From: Planctomycetota bacterium
GTDB taxonomy: Bacteria; Planctomycetota; Planctomycetia; Planctomycetales; Planctomycetaceae
Length of the DNA stretch: 64,000 nt
Assembly (NCBI GenBank): GCA_018242525.1
Contig: JAFEBS010000023.1
Span: 1 to 64,000, forward strand
Direction: 5' to 3'
Position numbers and translations under genes: made by a program
In this document: one piece after another, positions 16,705 through 25,562 of the stretch
Layout: each line of letters begins with the position of its first letter
How positions within the stretch are numbered: the stretch's first letter is position 1
Notes under the pieces: model-generated
What the model was told of the DNA's origin: nothing
The model's input: only the letters and a program-made list of their open reading frames with translations
Database searches by the model: none

Positions 16705-18561
16705 ATGTCGAGGTTGAAGAGTCTGTGGCAGGCGGTCATTGTCGCACTTGATTTGTCTTCGTCCGGTAAATGGTTTGTCCTGTCCAGTTTGATTGGCGTG
16801 GTTGCCGGCCTGGGTGCCATCGTGTTTCAGGTTGCCAGCCAGTCGGTGTTGCACTTCACCCTCGTTCAGTTTGCGGGATATGCCCCGGCGGAGCCAGCCG
16901 GTGAACACGCGCTGTTTCCCCACTCGCCAATGGACCTTTCCGTCTGGATGATCGTGGCTGTGATGGCGGCGGGAGGCCTGGTATCGGGGTGGATTGTTTA
17001 CACGTTTGCACCTGAGGCCGAAGGACACGGTACCGATGCGGCCATCGAAGCATTTCACCAGAAGCGGGGGTTCATCCGTGCCCGGATTCCCCTGATTAAA
17101 CTGGTGGCCTCGGCGATCACCATTGGAACCGGGGGATCGGGGGGGCGTGAAGGCCCGATTGCCCAGATTGGGGCCGGGTTTGGTTCATTCCTGGCGACCC
17201 GATTGAATCTTTCGGCGCGCGATCGTCGGATCATGCTGGCGGCGGGAATGGGGGCGGGTGTCGGTTCCATTTTTCGAGCTCCGCTGGCGGGAGCACTGTT
17301 TGCCGCAGAAATCCTGTATCGCGATGCTGACCTGGAATCCGACGTGATCGTCCCGGCCGCCATCGCTTCGATTGTCGGATACAGCGTGTTTTCGATGTTC
17401 CTTCCCGCCGGGCACCGGTTCATGCCGCTGTTTGGAAATCACCTGGAATACTCGGTCGGGTCGCCGGCAGAATTGCTGCCGCTGACGATCCTGGCCGTAT
17501 TCCTAGTTGTCATGGGGGCCGTCTACGTCAAGACCTTTTACGGGCTGACCGCTCAACTGAAAAAGCTGCCCGTGATTCCGCATCTGCGACCAATGCTCGG
17601 TGCCGCGAGCGCGGGGTTGGTGGGAATCGGATTGTACGAACTGTTCGGCCGGGACCAGCGGGCATTGGCGGTGTTGTCAACGGGCTACGGAACCTTGCAG
17701 GCGGCCCTGCAGAATGCAGATGAACTCGGCGTCGGGCTACTGCTGGCGATCGCCGTCTTCAAGATCCTGACCACCTCCTTGACCATCGGCTCCGGCGGAT
17801 CCGGCGGTGTGTTTGGTCCTTCGATGGTGATCGGCGGTTGTCTTGGTGCCGCAGTGGGCAAGGTTCTGAATGGGATGTGGCCGGAACTCGTGCCGCACCC
17901 GGAAGTCTATGCCATCGTGGGGATGGCGGGCTTTTTCGCGGGGTGCGCGCATGCCCCGATTTCCACCATCATCATGGTGTCCGAAATGACGGGCGACTAC
18001 AAGTTGTTGCTGCCGACAATGTGGGTCTCAACGCTCTGTTTCGTGTTGAGTCGCCGCTGGACGTTGTATGAAAAGCAGGTTCCCTCCCGGCTGGAGTCTC
18101 CTGCCCACCGTGGAGACTTCCTGGTGGATGTGCTGGAGGGTATTCGTGTCTCGGACGTCCCCTTGCGCGAACGCAAGTCCGTTCTGGAATCGATGTCGTT
18201 GCACGAAATCCTGCAGTTGCTGCCTGAAACTCGCCAGAATTATTTTCCTGTCACGGATGCCAATCAACGACTCGTCGGTATTTTTTCGACGGACGATGTG
18301 CGTTCCTATTTGTATGACGATTCGATCTGGCACCTGGCCGTGGCTCGCGACGTCATGACCACCAAGATCATCAGCGTCCGGAAAGATGACGATTTGAATA
18401 CCGCGATGCGCCGCTTTACCGAACTGAACCTGGACGAGATTCCCGTGCTGGATGGAACGGATTCCCGCAGGCTGGTTGGCATGCTGCGCCGAAAGGACGC
18501 GATTTCCATTTACAACCGCCGTGTCATGGAACGGCAAAAGCAGGCGCAGGATCACGCGTAG
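16705..18561 (+). CDS. ClC-family chloride transporter with CBS pair
   Basis: A 618-residue membrane protein with the ClC core (about residues 20-440) and a C-terminal CBS-domain pair (about 470-610). Signature stretches are GHGTDAAIEAF, TGGSGGREGPIAQIGAG (E149 is the expected gating glutamate of H+/Cl- exchangers) and GSGGSGGVFGPSMVIGG. It begins 6 nt after the response regulator stop, so it is in the same operon. Linkage to a sigma-54 two-component system and a divergent SbtA suggests a role in anion or charge balance during bicarbonate uptake. That link is inference; substrate choice (chloride, fluoride or other) cannot be decided by eye. Confidence 0.92.
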   Translation: MSRLKSLWQAVIVALDLSSSGKWFVLSSLIGVVAGLGAIVFQVASQSVLHFTLVQFAGYAPAEPAGEHALFPHSPMDLSVWMIVAVMAAGGLVSGWIVYTFAPEAEGHGTDAAIEAFHQKRGFIRARIPLIKLVASAITIGTGGSGGREGPIAQIGAGFGSFLATRLNLSARDRRIMLAAGMGAGVGSIFRAPLAGALFAAEILYRDADLESDVIVPAAIASIVGYSVFSMFLPAGHRFMPLFGNHLEYSVGSPAELLPLTILAVFLVVMGAVYVKTFYGLTAQLKKLPVIPHLRPMLGAASAGLVGIGLYELFGRDQRALAVLSTGYGTLQAALQNADELGVGLLLAIAVFKILTTSLTIGSGGSGGVFGPSMVIGGCLGAAVGKVLNGMWPELVPHPEVYAIVGMAGFFAGCAHAPISTIIMVSEMTGDYKLLLPTMWVSTLCFVLSRRWTLYEKQVPSRLESPAHRGDFLVDVLEGIRVSDVPLRERKSVLESMSLHEILQLLPETRQNYFPVTDANQRLVGIFSTDDVRSYLYDDSIWHLAVARDVMTTKIISVRKDDDLNTAMRRFTELNLDEIPVLDGTDSRRLVGMLRRKDAISIYNRRVMERQKQAQDHA

Positions 18562-18654
18562 CAACCCGTGGAGAGCACACTGTCATCTTGGCGTGATGCT
18601 TGTAGCAGGCCAGTCGTGGCTTCCACCGACGCGGGGTCGGTGGAGAGCGACCGA

Positions 18655-20196
18655 TCAGAAATCGATTTGGGCCCGCAGGGCAACGATGTCGCAGACCGTG
18701 CTGACTCCGCCGCGGTTGCTGTTGGCGATGATGTAGTTGAACTGGAACTTGGTGTATTGGTTCAGGTACCAGTTCACCCCGAAGGTGACGTCATTGACGG
18801 CCCCGCCCCAGGCGATATTCGGTCCGCCCGGTTGCGCTGGTGCTGTCACCAGTGGGGCAAACGGGACGGTCGAATTTGAATCGATGTACGAGTAGCGTGC
18901 CGCCAGTTCCCAGGCACCGATGCCACCGCATTCACCCCAGGGTCGGAGCGGCTTGATCCGGCCGAGCACGGCTGCGACCTTGTTGTATGGTCGGACTTCA
19001 CCCGTCAACAGATAACCCGCCTGGCAATAAAACGCGGGAACCGTCACTGTCGTACCGCCAAAGTCCATGACGGAAAAGCGGGCTTCCGATTGCCAGTGCA
19101 GCGAATTGTAGACTCCGGCCAGTTCCGCATTCAGCAGGTTGGCGTTGTCATAGAACAGCGGTCCGGTGTTGTAGAAGAACGGGAAGTCGCCCCCGGTTCC
19201 GCCCCCGACGGCACCCCCGGGCACACTCTGCGAGGTGTAAGTACCTGCAACGCCGCCGTATTCCGGCGTGTTGCGATAAGCGGCACCCGCATTACCGGGC
19301 ATCGTAAACGAATGGCCAAACCCGGCATGAAGCACTCTGCGACCATCTTCTTCATACCAGGGAAGTGCAGTGAGTCGAAAGGCTGTTCCCATCCCTTTGT
19401 TGCCATAGTGGTTCCCCCAGGCGTCTGTGGGAAATCCGAAGACGGAACCCGCCCAGGTGACCGACTTGTCTTCGTTCATGTCGTGAAAACCGATCCCCGT
19501 TTCGCGAAAAGGGGCCATTCCGAACATCAGCGGACGTTCCAGGAATGTCAGTTCACGGACGCTGGTCAGTTCATCCATCCCGAACGGTTGTCGCCACTGG
19601 CCAACGCGGACGTTGCCAAACAGCGGGACATCATGCACATCCAGCCAGACATCCATGAATGACGGGCGACCGGGAGTTGCAAAGTCCATTTCCAGCATGT
19701 AACTGACGTTTTGCGAGACGTCCCCGACGGCAGCCAGACGAGCACGGCGGAAGCCCAGGTCATTCTGGATTGTGCCATACTGAGCCTGGTTACCGCCGCT
19801 TTGGTTGAAGTAGCCGGCATCCATCTGGAAGAAGCCGGTAATCTTCGTGTTTGGATACGTTGGAGTACCGGCCTTGATGATGGGGCCGATGTCGGTGGAA
19901 CGGAGTCGTCCCGGTGCCAATGTTCCCAGTTCCAGACTCTGCTGGAGATTCCCCATGCGGGTTTCCAGGTTCGACAAGCGCTGCTGGATGAGATCGTCGG
20001 CAGGCGGTGGTTCGGCTCCGATCGGTGCCGGCAATTCGGTGTCGTCCGACTCGGGGTCGGCCAAGTCTGCCGCAGCGACAGTGACGGGACGAAGGGGTTC
20101 ATCGGCGAGTGTCGAACTGCAGTGGGCCTGCAGACCGGCAGCGGCAATTCCCGCCGCTAACGCGCAATATCTCCATGGGAACGATGCTTTTGGCAT
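18655..20196 (-). CDS. Phosphate-selective porin O/P-like outer membrane protein
   Basis: A 513-residue outer-membrane barrel. It has a signal sequence (YCALAAGIAAAGLQAHC...LADE), then a short coiled coil (DDLIQQRLSNLETRMGNLQQSLE) typical of planctomycete porins, then a barrel with many alternating strands ending in aromatic F (ALRAQIDF). TKITGFFQMDAGYFNQ, FRRARLAAVGDVSQNVSYMLEMDFA and VRVGQWRQPFGMDELTS are OprO/OprP-family-like. Substrate is not certain, since planctomycete members are numerous. It converges on the ClC gene. Its upstream gap to 20583 is shared with the divergent oxidoreductase. Confidence 0.85.
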   Translation of the reverse strand: MPKASFPWRYCALAAGIAAAGLQAHCSSTLADEPLRPVTVAAADLADPESDDTELPAPIGAEPPPADDLIQQRLSNLETRMGNLQQSLELGTLAPGRLRSTDIGPIIKAGTPTYPNTKITGFFQMDAGYFNQSGGNQAQYGTIQNDLGFRRARLAAVGDVSQNVSYMLEMDFATPGRPSFMDVWLDVHDVPLFGNVRVGQWRQPFGMDELTSVRELTFLERPLMFGMAPFRETGIGFHDMNEDKSVTWAGSVFGFPTDAWGNHYGNKGMGTAFRLTALPWYEEDGRRVLHAGFGHSFTMPGNAGAAYRNTPEYGGVAGTYTSQSVPGGAVGGGTGGDFPFFYNTGPLFYDNANLLNAELAGVYNSLHWQSEARFSVMDFGGTTVTVPAFYCQAGYLLTGEVRPYNKVAAVLGRIKPLRPWGECGGIGAWELAARYSYIDSNSTVPFAPLVTAPAQPGGPNIAWGGAVNDVTFGVNWYLNQYTKFQFNYIIANSNRGGVSTVCDIVALRAQIDF

Positions 20197-20583
20197 TCCA
20201 TCTTACCTTCGCGTGAAGTCGACTCCATTCGGGCATCACGGCTGATGCCAATCCCCATCGTTCATATCGTCGTTTCATAGAGACCTCGAACTGCCGCGTC
20301 GCCGTAAGTCGCGAAAATGTCAGGCTAAGAATATTACAATCCGGCACAGTTTGACTTTGCAGGGCGACCTGAAACTTTACACCGAATAATTCATTGCCAC
20401 GCAGCGGCGAAACGGGACTGTCAACCGAAGTGACCCTTCGCCGCCCGATGGCGACAGGCGCTTTTGGCCGCTTTTGGCGTTGACCATGGAAAGCCGCTGG
20501 GGAGGCGGCTATCCTTGCACCACACCTACATCATGTTCGGGTGGTCGAATTCTCTGGCGGTTCTCGCGATCAGGAGCCCATAT
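20197..20583. other. Divergent intergenic region, no gene seen
   Basis: This 387-bp gap separates the minus-strand porin from the plus-strand oxidoreductase. I see only a ribosome-binding site (AGGAG near 20572) for the oxidoreductase, with no strong palindrome or coding frame. Confidence 0.4.
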
Positions 20584-21861
20584 ATGTCGAACGCGCTTCC
20601 TCGACGTCAATTCTTGAAATCCGCATTGTCGATCGGCGGCACCGCCGTGTTGGCACCGACGATTATTCCAAGTTCGGCTCTTGGCCTGGACGGCAACGTG
20701 GCTCCGAGCGAACGAATCGTGGTTGGCGGCATCGGCATCGGGAACCGGGGAACTTATGATCTGGGGTGTTTCCTGGAGCAGAATGATGTCCGGTTCGCGG
20801 CAGTCTGCGACGTCAAGGAATCGCGCCGCGTCGGCGTCAAGAAACTGGCGGACGGCAAGTACGGCAATCAGGCGTGCGAAATGCATCGCGACTATCGCGA
20901 ACTGCTTGACCGCAGTGATCTGGATGCCGTGTTGATCGCCACGGGACCGAACTGGCACGCCACGATGGCCATGAACGCCGCCAAGGCCGGCAAGGACATG
21001 TATTGCGAAAAGCCCTGTACGAAGAACATCTCACAAAGTCTGATCCTGAAGGAGACCATGCGCCGCACTGGCCGTGTCTTCCAGGCCGGTACGCAACGAC
21101 GAAACCTGCCTCACTTTGCCTTCGCCTGTGAACTGGCACGCACCGGAAAACTGGGCAAGCTCAAAAAGGTCTACGCGCACCCTGCAGGAATGCAGGCGAT
21201 GATGAGTGGCTGGCTGCCGGCGTTTCCCGAACCGGACAAGGAAGTGATTGACTGGGATCTGTACCTGGGCCCCGCCGCGTGGCGGCCGTTCAATCCCAAG
21301 TTGCTGGACGGGTTCAATTTTGAAAAGGGTGGCGGCCTGGTCGGCGGCGGGGTTCTCGAATGGGGTTCCCATTGTGTGGACTTGTGTCAATGGGCCGTCG
21401 GCGATTGCCTGCCGCCCGTCGAGTACAACGCGCCGAAAGATGGCGAATTGATGGCGCGCTACGAAAACGGTGTTGAACTGATCTTCCGTGAAAAAGGCTG
21501 GATTCCGCTGGGATCGTGTCCCGTGCGATTTGAAGGAGAGACCGGCTGGGTCGAAGCGGGCGACAGCGGCAAGCTCGTGCTGAGTTCTCCGGAACTGCTG
21601 GCGGGACGAACCGTCGCCGAAGTGGGCGGCTACCCGGCGACGTTCCACGTTCGCGACTTCCTCGACTGTGTGAAATCGCGCAGCCAGCCGAAGGGGAACG
21701 CCGAAGCGGCCTGCAACGCGCACATCGCCTGTCACGGTGCCAACATCGCCCTGTTCCTGGGGCGAACCGTCAAGTTCGACAACAAGACGAATGCGTTCGT
21801 GGACGACGCTGATGCGAATCGCCTGCGATCCGAAGCGATTCGAGAACCATGGCGACTGTAG
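20584..21861 (+). CDS. Tat-exported Gfo/Idh/MocA-family oxidoreductase
   Basis: A 425-residue NAD(P)-dependent sugar oxidoreductase-like protein. It opens with a twin-arginine signal (PRRQFLKSALSIGGTAVLAPTIIPSSALG), then a Rossmann fold (VVGGIGIGNRGTYDLG), the family stretch AVLIATGPNWHATMAMNAAKAGKDMYCEKPCTKN, and the C-terminal alpha/beta domain. Export to the periplasm with bound cofactor is common in planctomycetes, where these proteins are thought to act in carbohydrate breakdown. The start at 20584 is set by the Tat motif and an AGGAG site. The frame is open further upstream but would bury the signal. Confidence 0.9.
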   Translation: MSNALPRRQFLKSALSIGGTAVLAPTIIPSSALGLDGNVAPSERIVVGGIGIGNRGTYDLGCFLEQNDVRFAAVCDVKESRRVGVKKLADGKYGNQACEMHRDYRELLDRSDLDAVLIATGPNWHATMAMNAAKAGKDMYCEKPCTKNISQSLILKETMRRTGRVFQAGTQRRNLPHFAFACELARTGKLGKLKKVYAHPAGMQAMMSGWLPAFPEPDKEVIDWDLYLGPAAWRPFNPKLLDGFNFEKGGGLVGGGVLEWGSHCVDLCQWAVGDCLPPVEYNAPKDGELMARYENGVELIFREKGWIPLGSCPVRFEGETGWVEAGDSGKLVLSSPELLAGRTVAEVGGYPATFHVRDFLDCVKSRSQPKGNAEAACNAHIACHGANIALFLGRTVKFDNKTNAFVDDADANRLRSEAIREPWRL

Positions 21862-21940
21862 TGCCGGAAGCGATCTGATCTGCGCAGGCCATCTGTTCCC
21901 GCTTTGAACCACACCGAGACTAACTCTCAGGATCGATACC

Positions 21941-24076
21941 ATGCACACGACTTGGAATCTCATACGCACAGTTACTTGTCTTGCCGCACTGACAATCCTT
22001 GCTTCGTCATCCGTGATGGCAGACGAGGCGGCCAACGCGGCCCTGGAAAAGGAATTGATTGCCGTCCTGCGCTCGGATGGGCCAGCGGCGGACAAAGCCA
22101 TCGCCTGCAAGAAGCTGGCGATCTACGGTTCGAGTGAGTCGGTGACCGATCTGGCGAAACTGCTGAGCGATCCGCAACTGGCTTCCTGGGCGCGGATCGC
22201 GCTGGAAGCCATTCCCGGGACTGAAGCCGACGCGGCGTTGCGAACCGCCAGTGAACCACTCGAAGGGAGGTTGCTGATCGGCGTCCTCAATTCCATCGGC
22301 GTGCGCCGCGATGCCGGCGCTGTGGCCGTCTTGAAGAAGCGACTGGAAGACCAGGACGCAGACGTCGCCTCGGCCGCCGCCGTGGCACTGGGGCATATCG
22401 GTAATGACGAAGCCACCCAGGTCTTGCGGAGCGCCCTGGTCTCCGTTCCTGCCTCGGTGCGATCCGCCGTCGCCGAGGGTTGTGTGTTATGTGCCGAGCG
22501 GCTGCATGCCGGCGGCAAGTCGGCGGACGCCGTGGCAATCTACGACGAAGTCCGCAAGGCCGAAGTTCCCCAACCCAGGATTCTCGAAGCGACTCGCGGA
22601 GCCATTCTCGCCCGTCAGCAGGACGGAATTCCGATGCTGCTGGAACTGTTTCAATCAAATGACAAGGCGATGTTCAATATTGGCCTGAGCACGACACGTG
22701 AATTCCCTGGCAATGCACTCGACAAACTGCTGCCGGCTGAAGTGGCCCGCGTCACACCCGGGCGGGGGGCACTGTTGATCCTGGCGATGGCGGATCGCAA
22801 GGAGACCGTAGTGGTGCCTGCGATCGTGGACGCAGCCGCCAACGGGTCCAAACCGGTCAAGCTGGCGGCCATTGGAGCGCTTGCCAGAGTCGGAGACGTC
22901 TCGTCGCTGCCCACATTGCTGGATGCCGCCGTCGATCCCGACGCCGAACTGGCCGTGGCTGCCAAGGCGACGCTGGCGGATCTTCCCGGCAAGGAAGTCG
23001 ACGCGAAAATCACCAGTCTGCTGAATGGTGCCAAGGGGAAAATGTATCCGCTGCTGCTCGGGCTGATTGGCCAGCGACGCATTGAAGCGACCGCTGCGCT
23101 CCTTAAGGCACTGGATCATTCTGACAAAGAAGTCCGGACCGCGGCGCTGGTCTCGCTGGGAGAGACGGTCAGTCTGAACGATTTGTCGGTCCTGATCACC
23201 CAGGCTTTGACCCCGAAGAACAACGACGACGCCGAAGTGGCTCAACAGGCGCTGAAAACGGCCTGTGTCCGGATGCCGGATCGTGAAGCGTGTGCATCGC
23301 AACTCGCGTCCGCCCTGGATCGAGCGGCGGAACCCGAAAAGCCGATGCTGTTGGAGATCCTGTCCGACGTTGGCGGGGAAAAGGCCTTGAACACGATCGG
23401 CAAGGTCTCCAAGAGCAAGTCTGCAGAACTTCAGGATGTCGGCAGCCGCCTGCTGGGAAAATGGAGCAGCCTGGATGCCGCCCCCGTGTTGCTTGACCTG
23501 GCGAAAACAGGTCCGGCGGCGCAATATCGGATTCGTGCACTGCGTGGTTACATTGGCCTCGCACGCAAGTTCCCGATGCCGGAACCGCAGCGGGTCGAAA
23601 TGTGCCAGAATGCCCTCGACATCTCCAAGCTGGCCGAGCAGAAGCTGGTGCTGGATGTGTTGAAGATTCATCCGAGCCTTGAGTCGCTCAAGCTGGCGGT
23701 GAAGGTGACGCAGGGTGTTCCCGAGTTGAAAGACGAGGGAACCCAGTCGGTGGTGGCGATCGCCCAGAAGCTCGGCACCAAAGGGCCCGAAGTGGCCGAA
23801 CTGCTCAGCCAGAGCGGCATTGGCAGGGTCAAGCTGGAAATCATCAAAGCCGAATATGGCAGCGGCACCATCCAGAAGGACGTCACCGCTGTTTTGCAGA
23901 AGCAGGCGAGTGAATTCCAGCTCGTGACTTTGCCCAAGGCCAACTACAACGATTCGTTTGGCGATCCCGCACCCAACGAAGTCAAGCAGCTCAAGGTCCA
24001 GTACCGCATGGACGACAAGGAGGGTTCCGCCACCTTTGCGGAGAACGCCTTGATCATCCTGCCCATGCCGAAGTGA
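21941..24076 (+). CDS. Exported HEAT-repeat protein
   Basis: A 711-residue protein with a signal peptide (LIRTVTCLAALTILASSSVMADEA) followed by a solenoid of HEAT-like repeats over most of its length. Examples are VTDLAKLLSDPQLASWARIALEAI and AVLKKRLEDQDADVASAAAVALGHIG. The last ~80 residues change character (FGDPAPNEVKQLKVQYRMDD...) and may be a small beta domain. HEAT solenoids bind proteins; no catalytic motif is visible. It follows the oxidoreductase by 79 bp in the same direction and may be co-transcribed. Its stop is one base from the stop of the convergent barrel gene. Confidence 0.8.
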   Translation: MHTTWNLIRTVTCLAALTILASSSVMADEAANAALEKELIAVLRSDGPAADKAIACKKLAIYGSSESVTDLAKLLSDPQLASWARIALEAIPGTEADAALRTASEPLEGRLLIGVLNSIGVRRDAGAVAVLKKRLEDQDADVASAAAVALGHIGNDEATQVLRSALVSVPASVRSAVAEGCVLCAERLHAGGKSADAVAIYDEVRKAEVPQPRILEATRGAILARQQDGIPMLLELFQSNDKAMFNIGLSTTREFPGNALDKLLPAEVARVTPGRGALLILAMADRKETVVVPAIVDAAANGSKPVKLAAIGALARVGDVSSLPTLLDAAVDPDAELAVAAKATLADLPGKEVDAKITSLLNGAKGKMYPLLLGLIGQRRIEATAALLKALDHSDKEVRTAALVSLGETVSLNDLSVLITQALTPKNNDDAEVAQQALKTACVRMPDREACASQLASALDRAAEPEKPMLLEILSDVGGEKALNTIGKVSKSKSAELQDVGSRLLGKWSSLDAAPVLLDLAKTGPAAQYRIRALRGYIGLARKFPMPEPQRVEMCQNALDISKLAEQKLVLDVLKIHPSLESLKLAVKVTQGVPELKDEGTQSVVAIAQKLGTKGPEVAELLSQSGIGRVKLEIIKAEYGSGTIQKDVTAVLQKQASEFQLVTLPKANYNDSFGDPAPNEVKQLKVQYRMDDKEGSATFAENALIILPMPK

Positions 24077-24077
24077 A

Positions 24078-25124
24078 TCAGAACTGAAATGCCAGGGCCA
24101 TGAACGGACCATACAGCCGGGCGTTGAAGTCAAAGGCCGAACCACCGCTGTCGCTGTGTTTGTTGATATCCATTTGGCGGTAACCCGCGATCAGCGATGA
24201 ACAGGAAGTCATTTTCCAATCAACGCCCGCGATCAGGTTCCAGGCGAACGTTGACGAGCTGCCAATACCGAACCCGCCGATATCGGCACGAGCAAACGCG
24301 TCCAGGGAATTCGTGACAGGGACTCTCGTCCTGGCTCCGATGACCATGTCGACCCAAGTCGACGAGGTACCCGTTTGGAATGACGGAATCGCGGGATTGA
24401 AGGGGTGGAATAGAAATGCGTTTCCAAACTGGTAGTACCGACCACCTGCCAGTAGATCGACGGACAGTGACTTCCCTTCAACAAAGAAGTCTGACGCTTC
24501 TACCAATCGATACATTCCCAAGCCTTCGATCAGGGTCTGCTGAAGTGTCACATCGACTTGTGCCGGCACGGTTTGTACAGCCGATGATGCACGAATCAGG
24601 TTGCCGTCGAGAATGAAGCCCCAATCTCCTTTTCCAACTTCCGTATGGAGCATCAGTGCTCCATCCACACTGCCAAGGTGTGACAGAACCTGGCCTGGAG
24701 TGAGGTCGACATTCAGGACCTGGTTGCCGATTCCGATCTGACCATTGACGCCTGCGATCCATCCGTAGGGGGCAATCAAAACCCACGTGCCACGAGCGGA
24801 CGATGGCCCGGTGTATGCGTTACCATCAGTCGGTTGGCTTGGGGTGTAGATCGGCGTTGCTGTCGCCTGTGCATCGGTCGGCGGAAGAGGACTCTGGGGC
24901 AATTCTTCGAATGAAACTAGAAGGTTTGATTGAACTGGTACCGCTGAAGTAGCCTCTGCTTCTGCGAAGACGGTGACGAGATCGACGAGCGTCCCTTGCG
25001 CGGGGCGCAATTGTGGTTGGGGCTCGACGGCTTGTGCGAACCCACACAACATCACCACCAACCCAATGAAACCGGAATGAAAAACTCGACTGTGATACAG
25101 TCGCCGGGGTGTGGCGCGGCTCAT
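24078..25124 (-). CDS. Predicted outer-membrane beta-barrel protein, unknown function
   Basis: The 348-residue product starts with a signal peptide (SGFIGLVVMLCGFAQAVEPQ), a Pro/Gln-rich low-complexity segment (to about residue 95), then ~250 residues of alternating beta strands ending in aromatic F (FMALAFQF). Segments such as WGFILDGNLIRASS, SVDLLAGGRYYQFGNAF, TWVDMVIGARTRVPV and AGYRQMDINKHSDSGGSAFDF look like a small barrel of 8-12 strands. I do not recognise a named family. The ATG at 25124 has AGGGA upstream. Confidence 0.65.
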   Translation of the reverse strand: MSRATPRRLYHSRVFHSGFIGLVVMLCGFAQAVEPQPQLRPAQGTLVDLVTVFAEAEATSAVPVQSNLLVSFEELPQSPLPPTDAQATATPIYTPSQPTDGNAYTGPSSARGTWVLIAPYGWIAGVNGQIGIGNQVLNVDLTPGQVLSHLGSVDGALMLHTEVGKGDWGFILDGNLIRASSAVQTVPAQVDVTLQQTLIEGLGMYRLVEASDFFVEGKSLSVDLLAGGRYYQFGNAFLFHPFNPAIPSFQTGTSSTWVDMVIGARTRVPVTNSLDAFARADIGGFGIGSSSTFAWNLIAGVDWKMTSCSSLIAGYRQMDINKHSDSGGSAFDFNARLYGPFMALAFQF

Positions 25125-25562
25125 CGGTGCATCCCTGCAAAAACCTGGGACGATCATGCCGAAGCAAGACATGCTGGAATGGATGATCGTGGAGGAAAAA
25201 AACTGGCTATTTCCGATATCGAAATTCAACCACCAAGGAACGCATTGGAAGAGCGATTGTCCAGATTAATGACAGTTGAAGCTTGACGAGGGTGCGGACA
25301 ACGCGAGGTACGTAAGAATTGTGGCCGAACGCTCTCTGCGCTGATACAACCGGCAAATTCGTTAAAGTGTGACACGCGAACTGGACGATCATGAGGTAAC
25401 TTTGTGGCCAGTGTGTCCATTTGTTTTGGTACATCGTCCGCATTTTTTGTTTTCGACCCGTCCACCACAGATCGCAGACTCCAAATCATTTGAAGGCGAG
25501 TTTGGATCGTTCAGTTGCCCTCTAGACATTCCCATTGTGAGGCACTGCGGGAGCTTCGGCTG
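25125..25562. other. Intergenic region between divergent barrel genes
   Basis: A 438-bp gap without a convincing gene. A -24/-12-like string, TGGTAC-N8-GCA (25427-25442), lies 120 bp upstream of the next porin. It is a weak candidate only. Confidence 0.35.

Noticed and set aside
15541..17058. A 505-codon minus-strand frame opposite the response regulator and ClC genes
   Set aside because: It spans two genuine genes on the other strand and is explained by codon bias.
22655..24145. A 496-codon minus-strand frame opposite the HEAT-repeat gene
   Set aside because: The HEAT gene has a clear signal peptide and repeats; the antisense frame runs past its end and overlaps the barrel gene.
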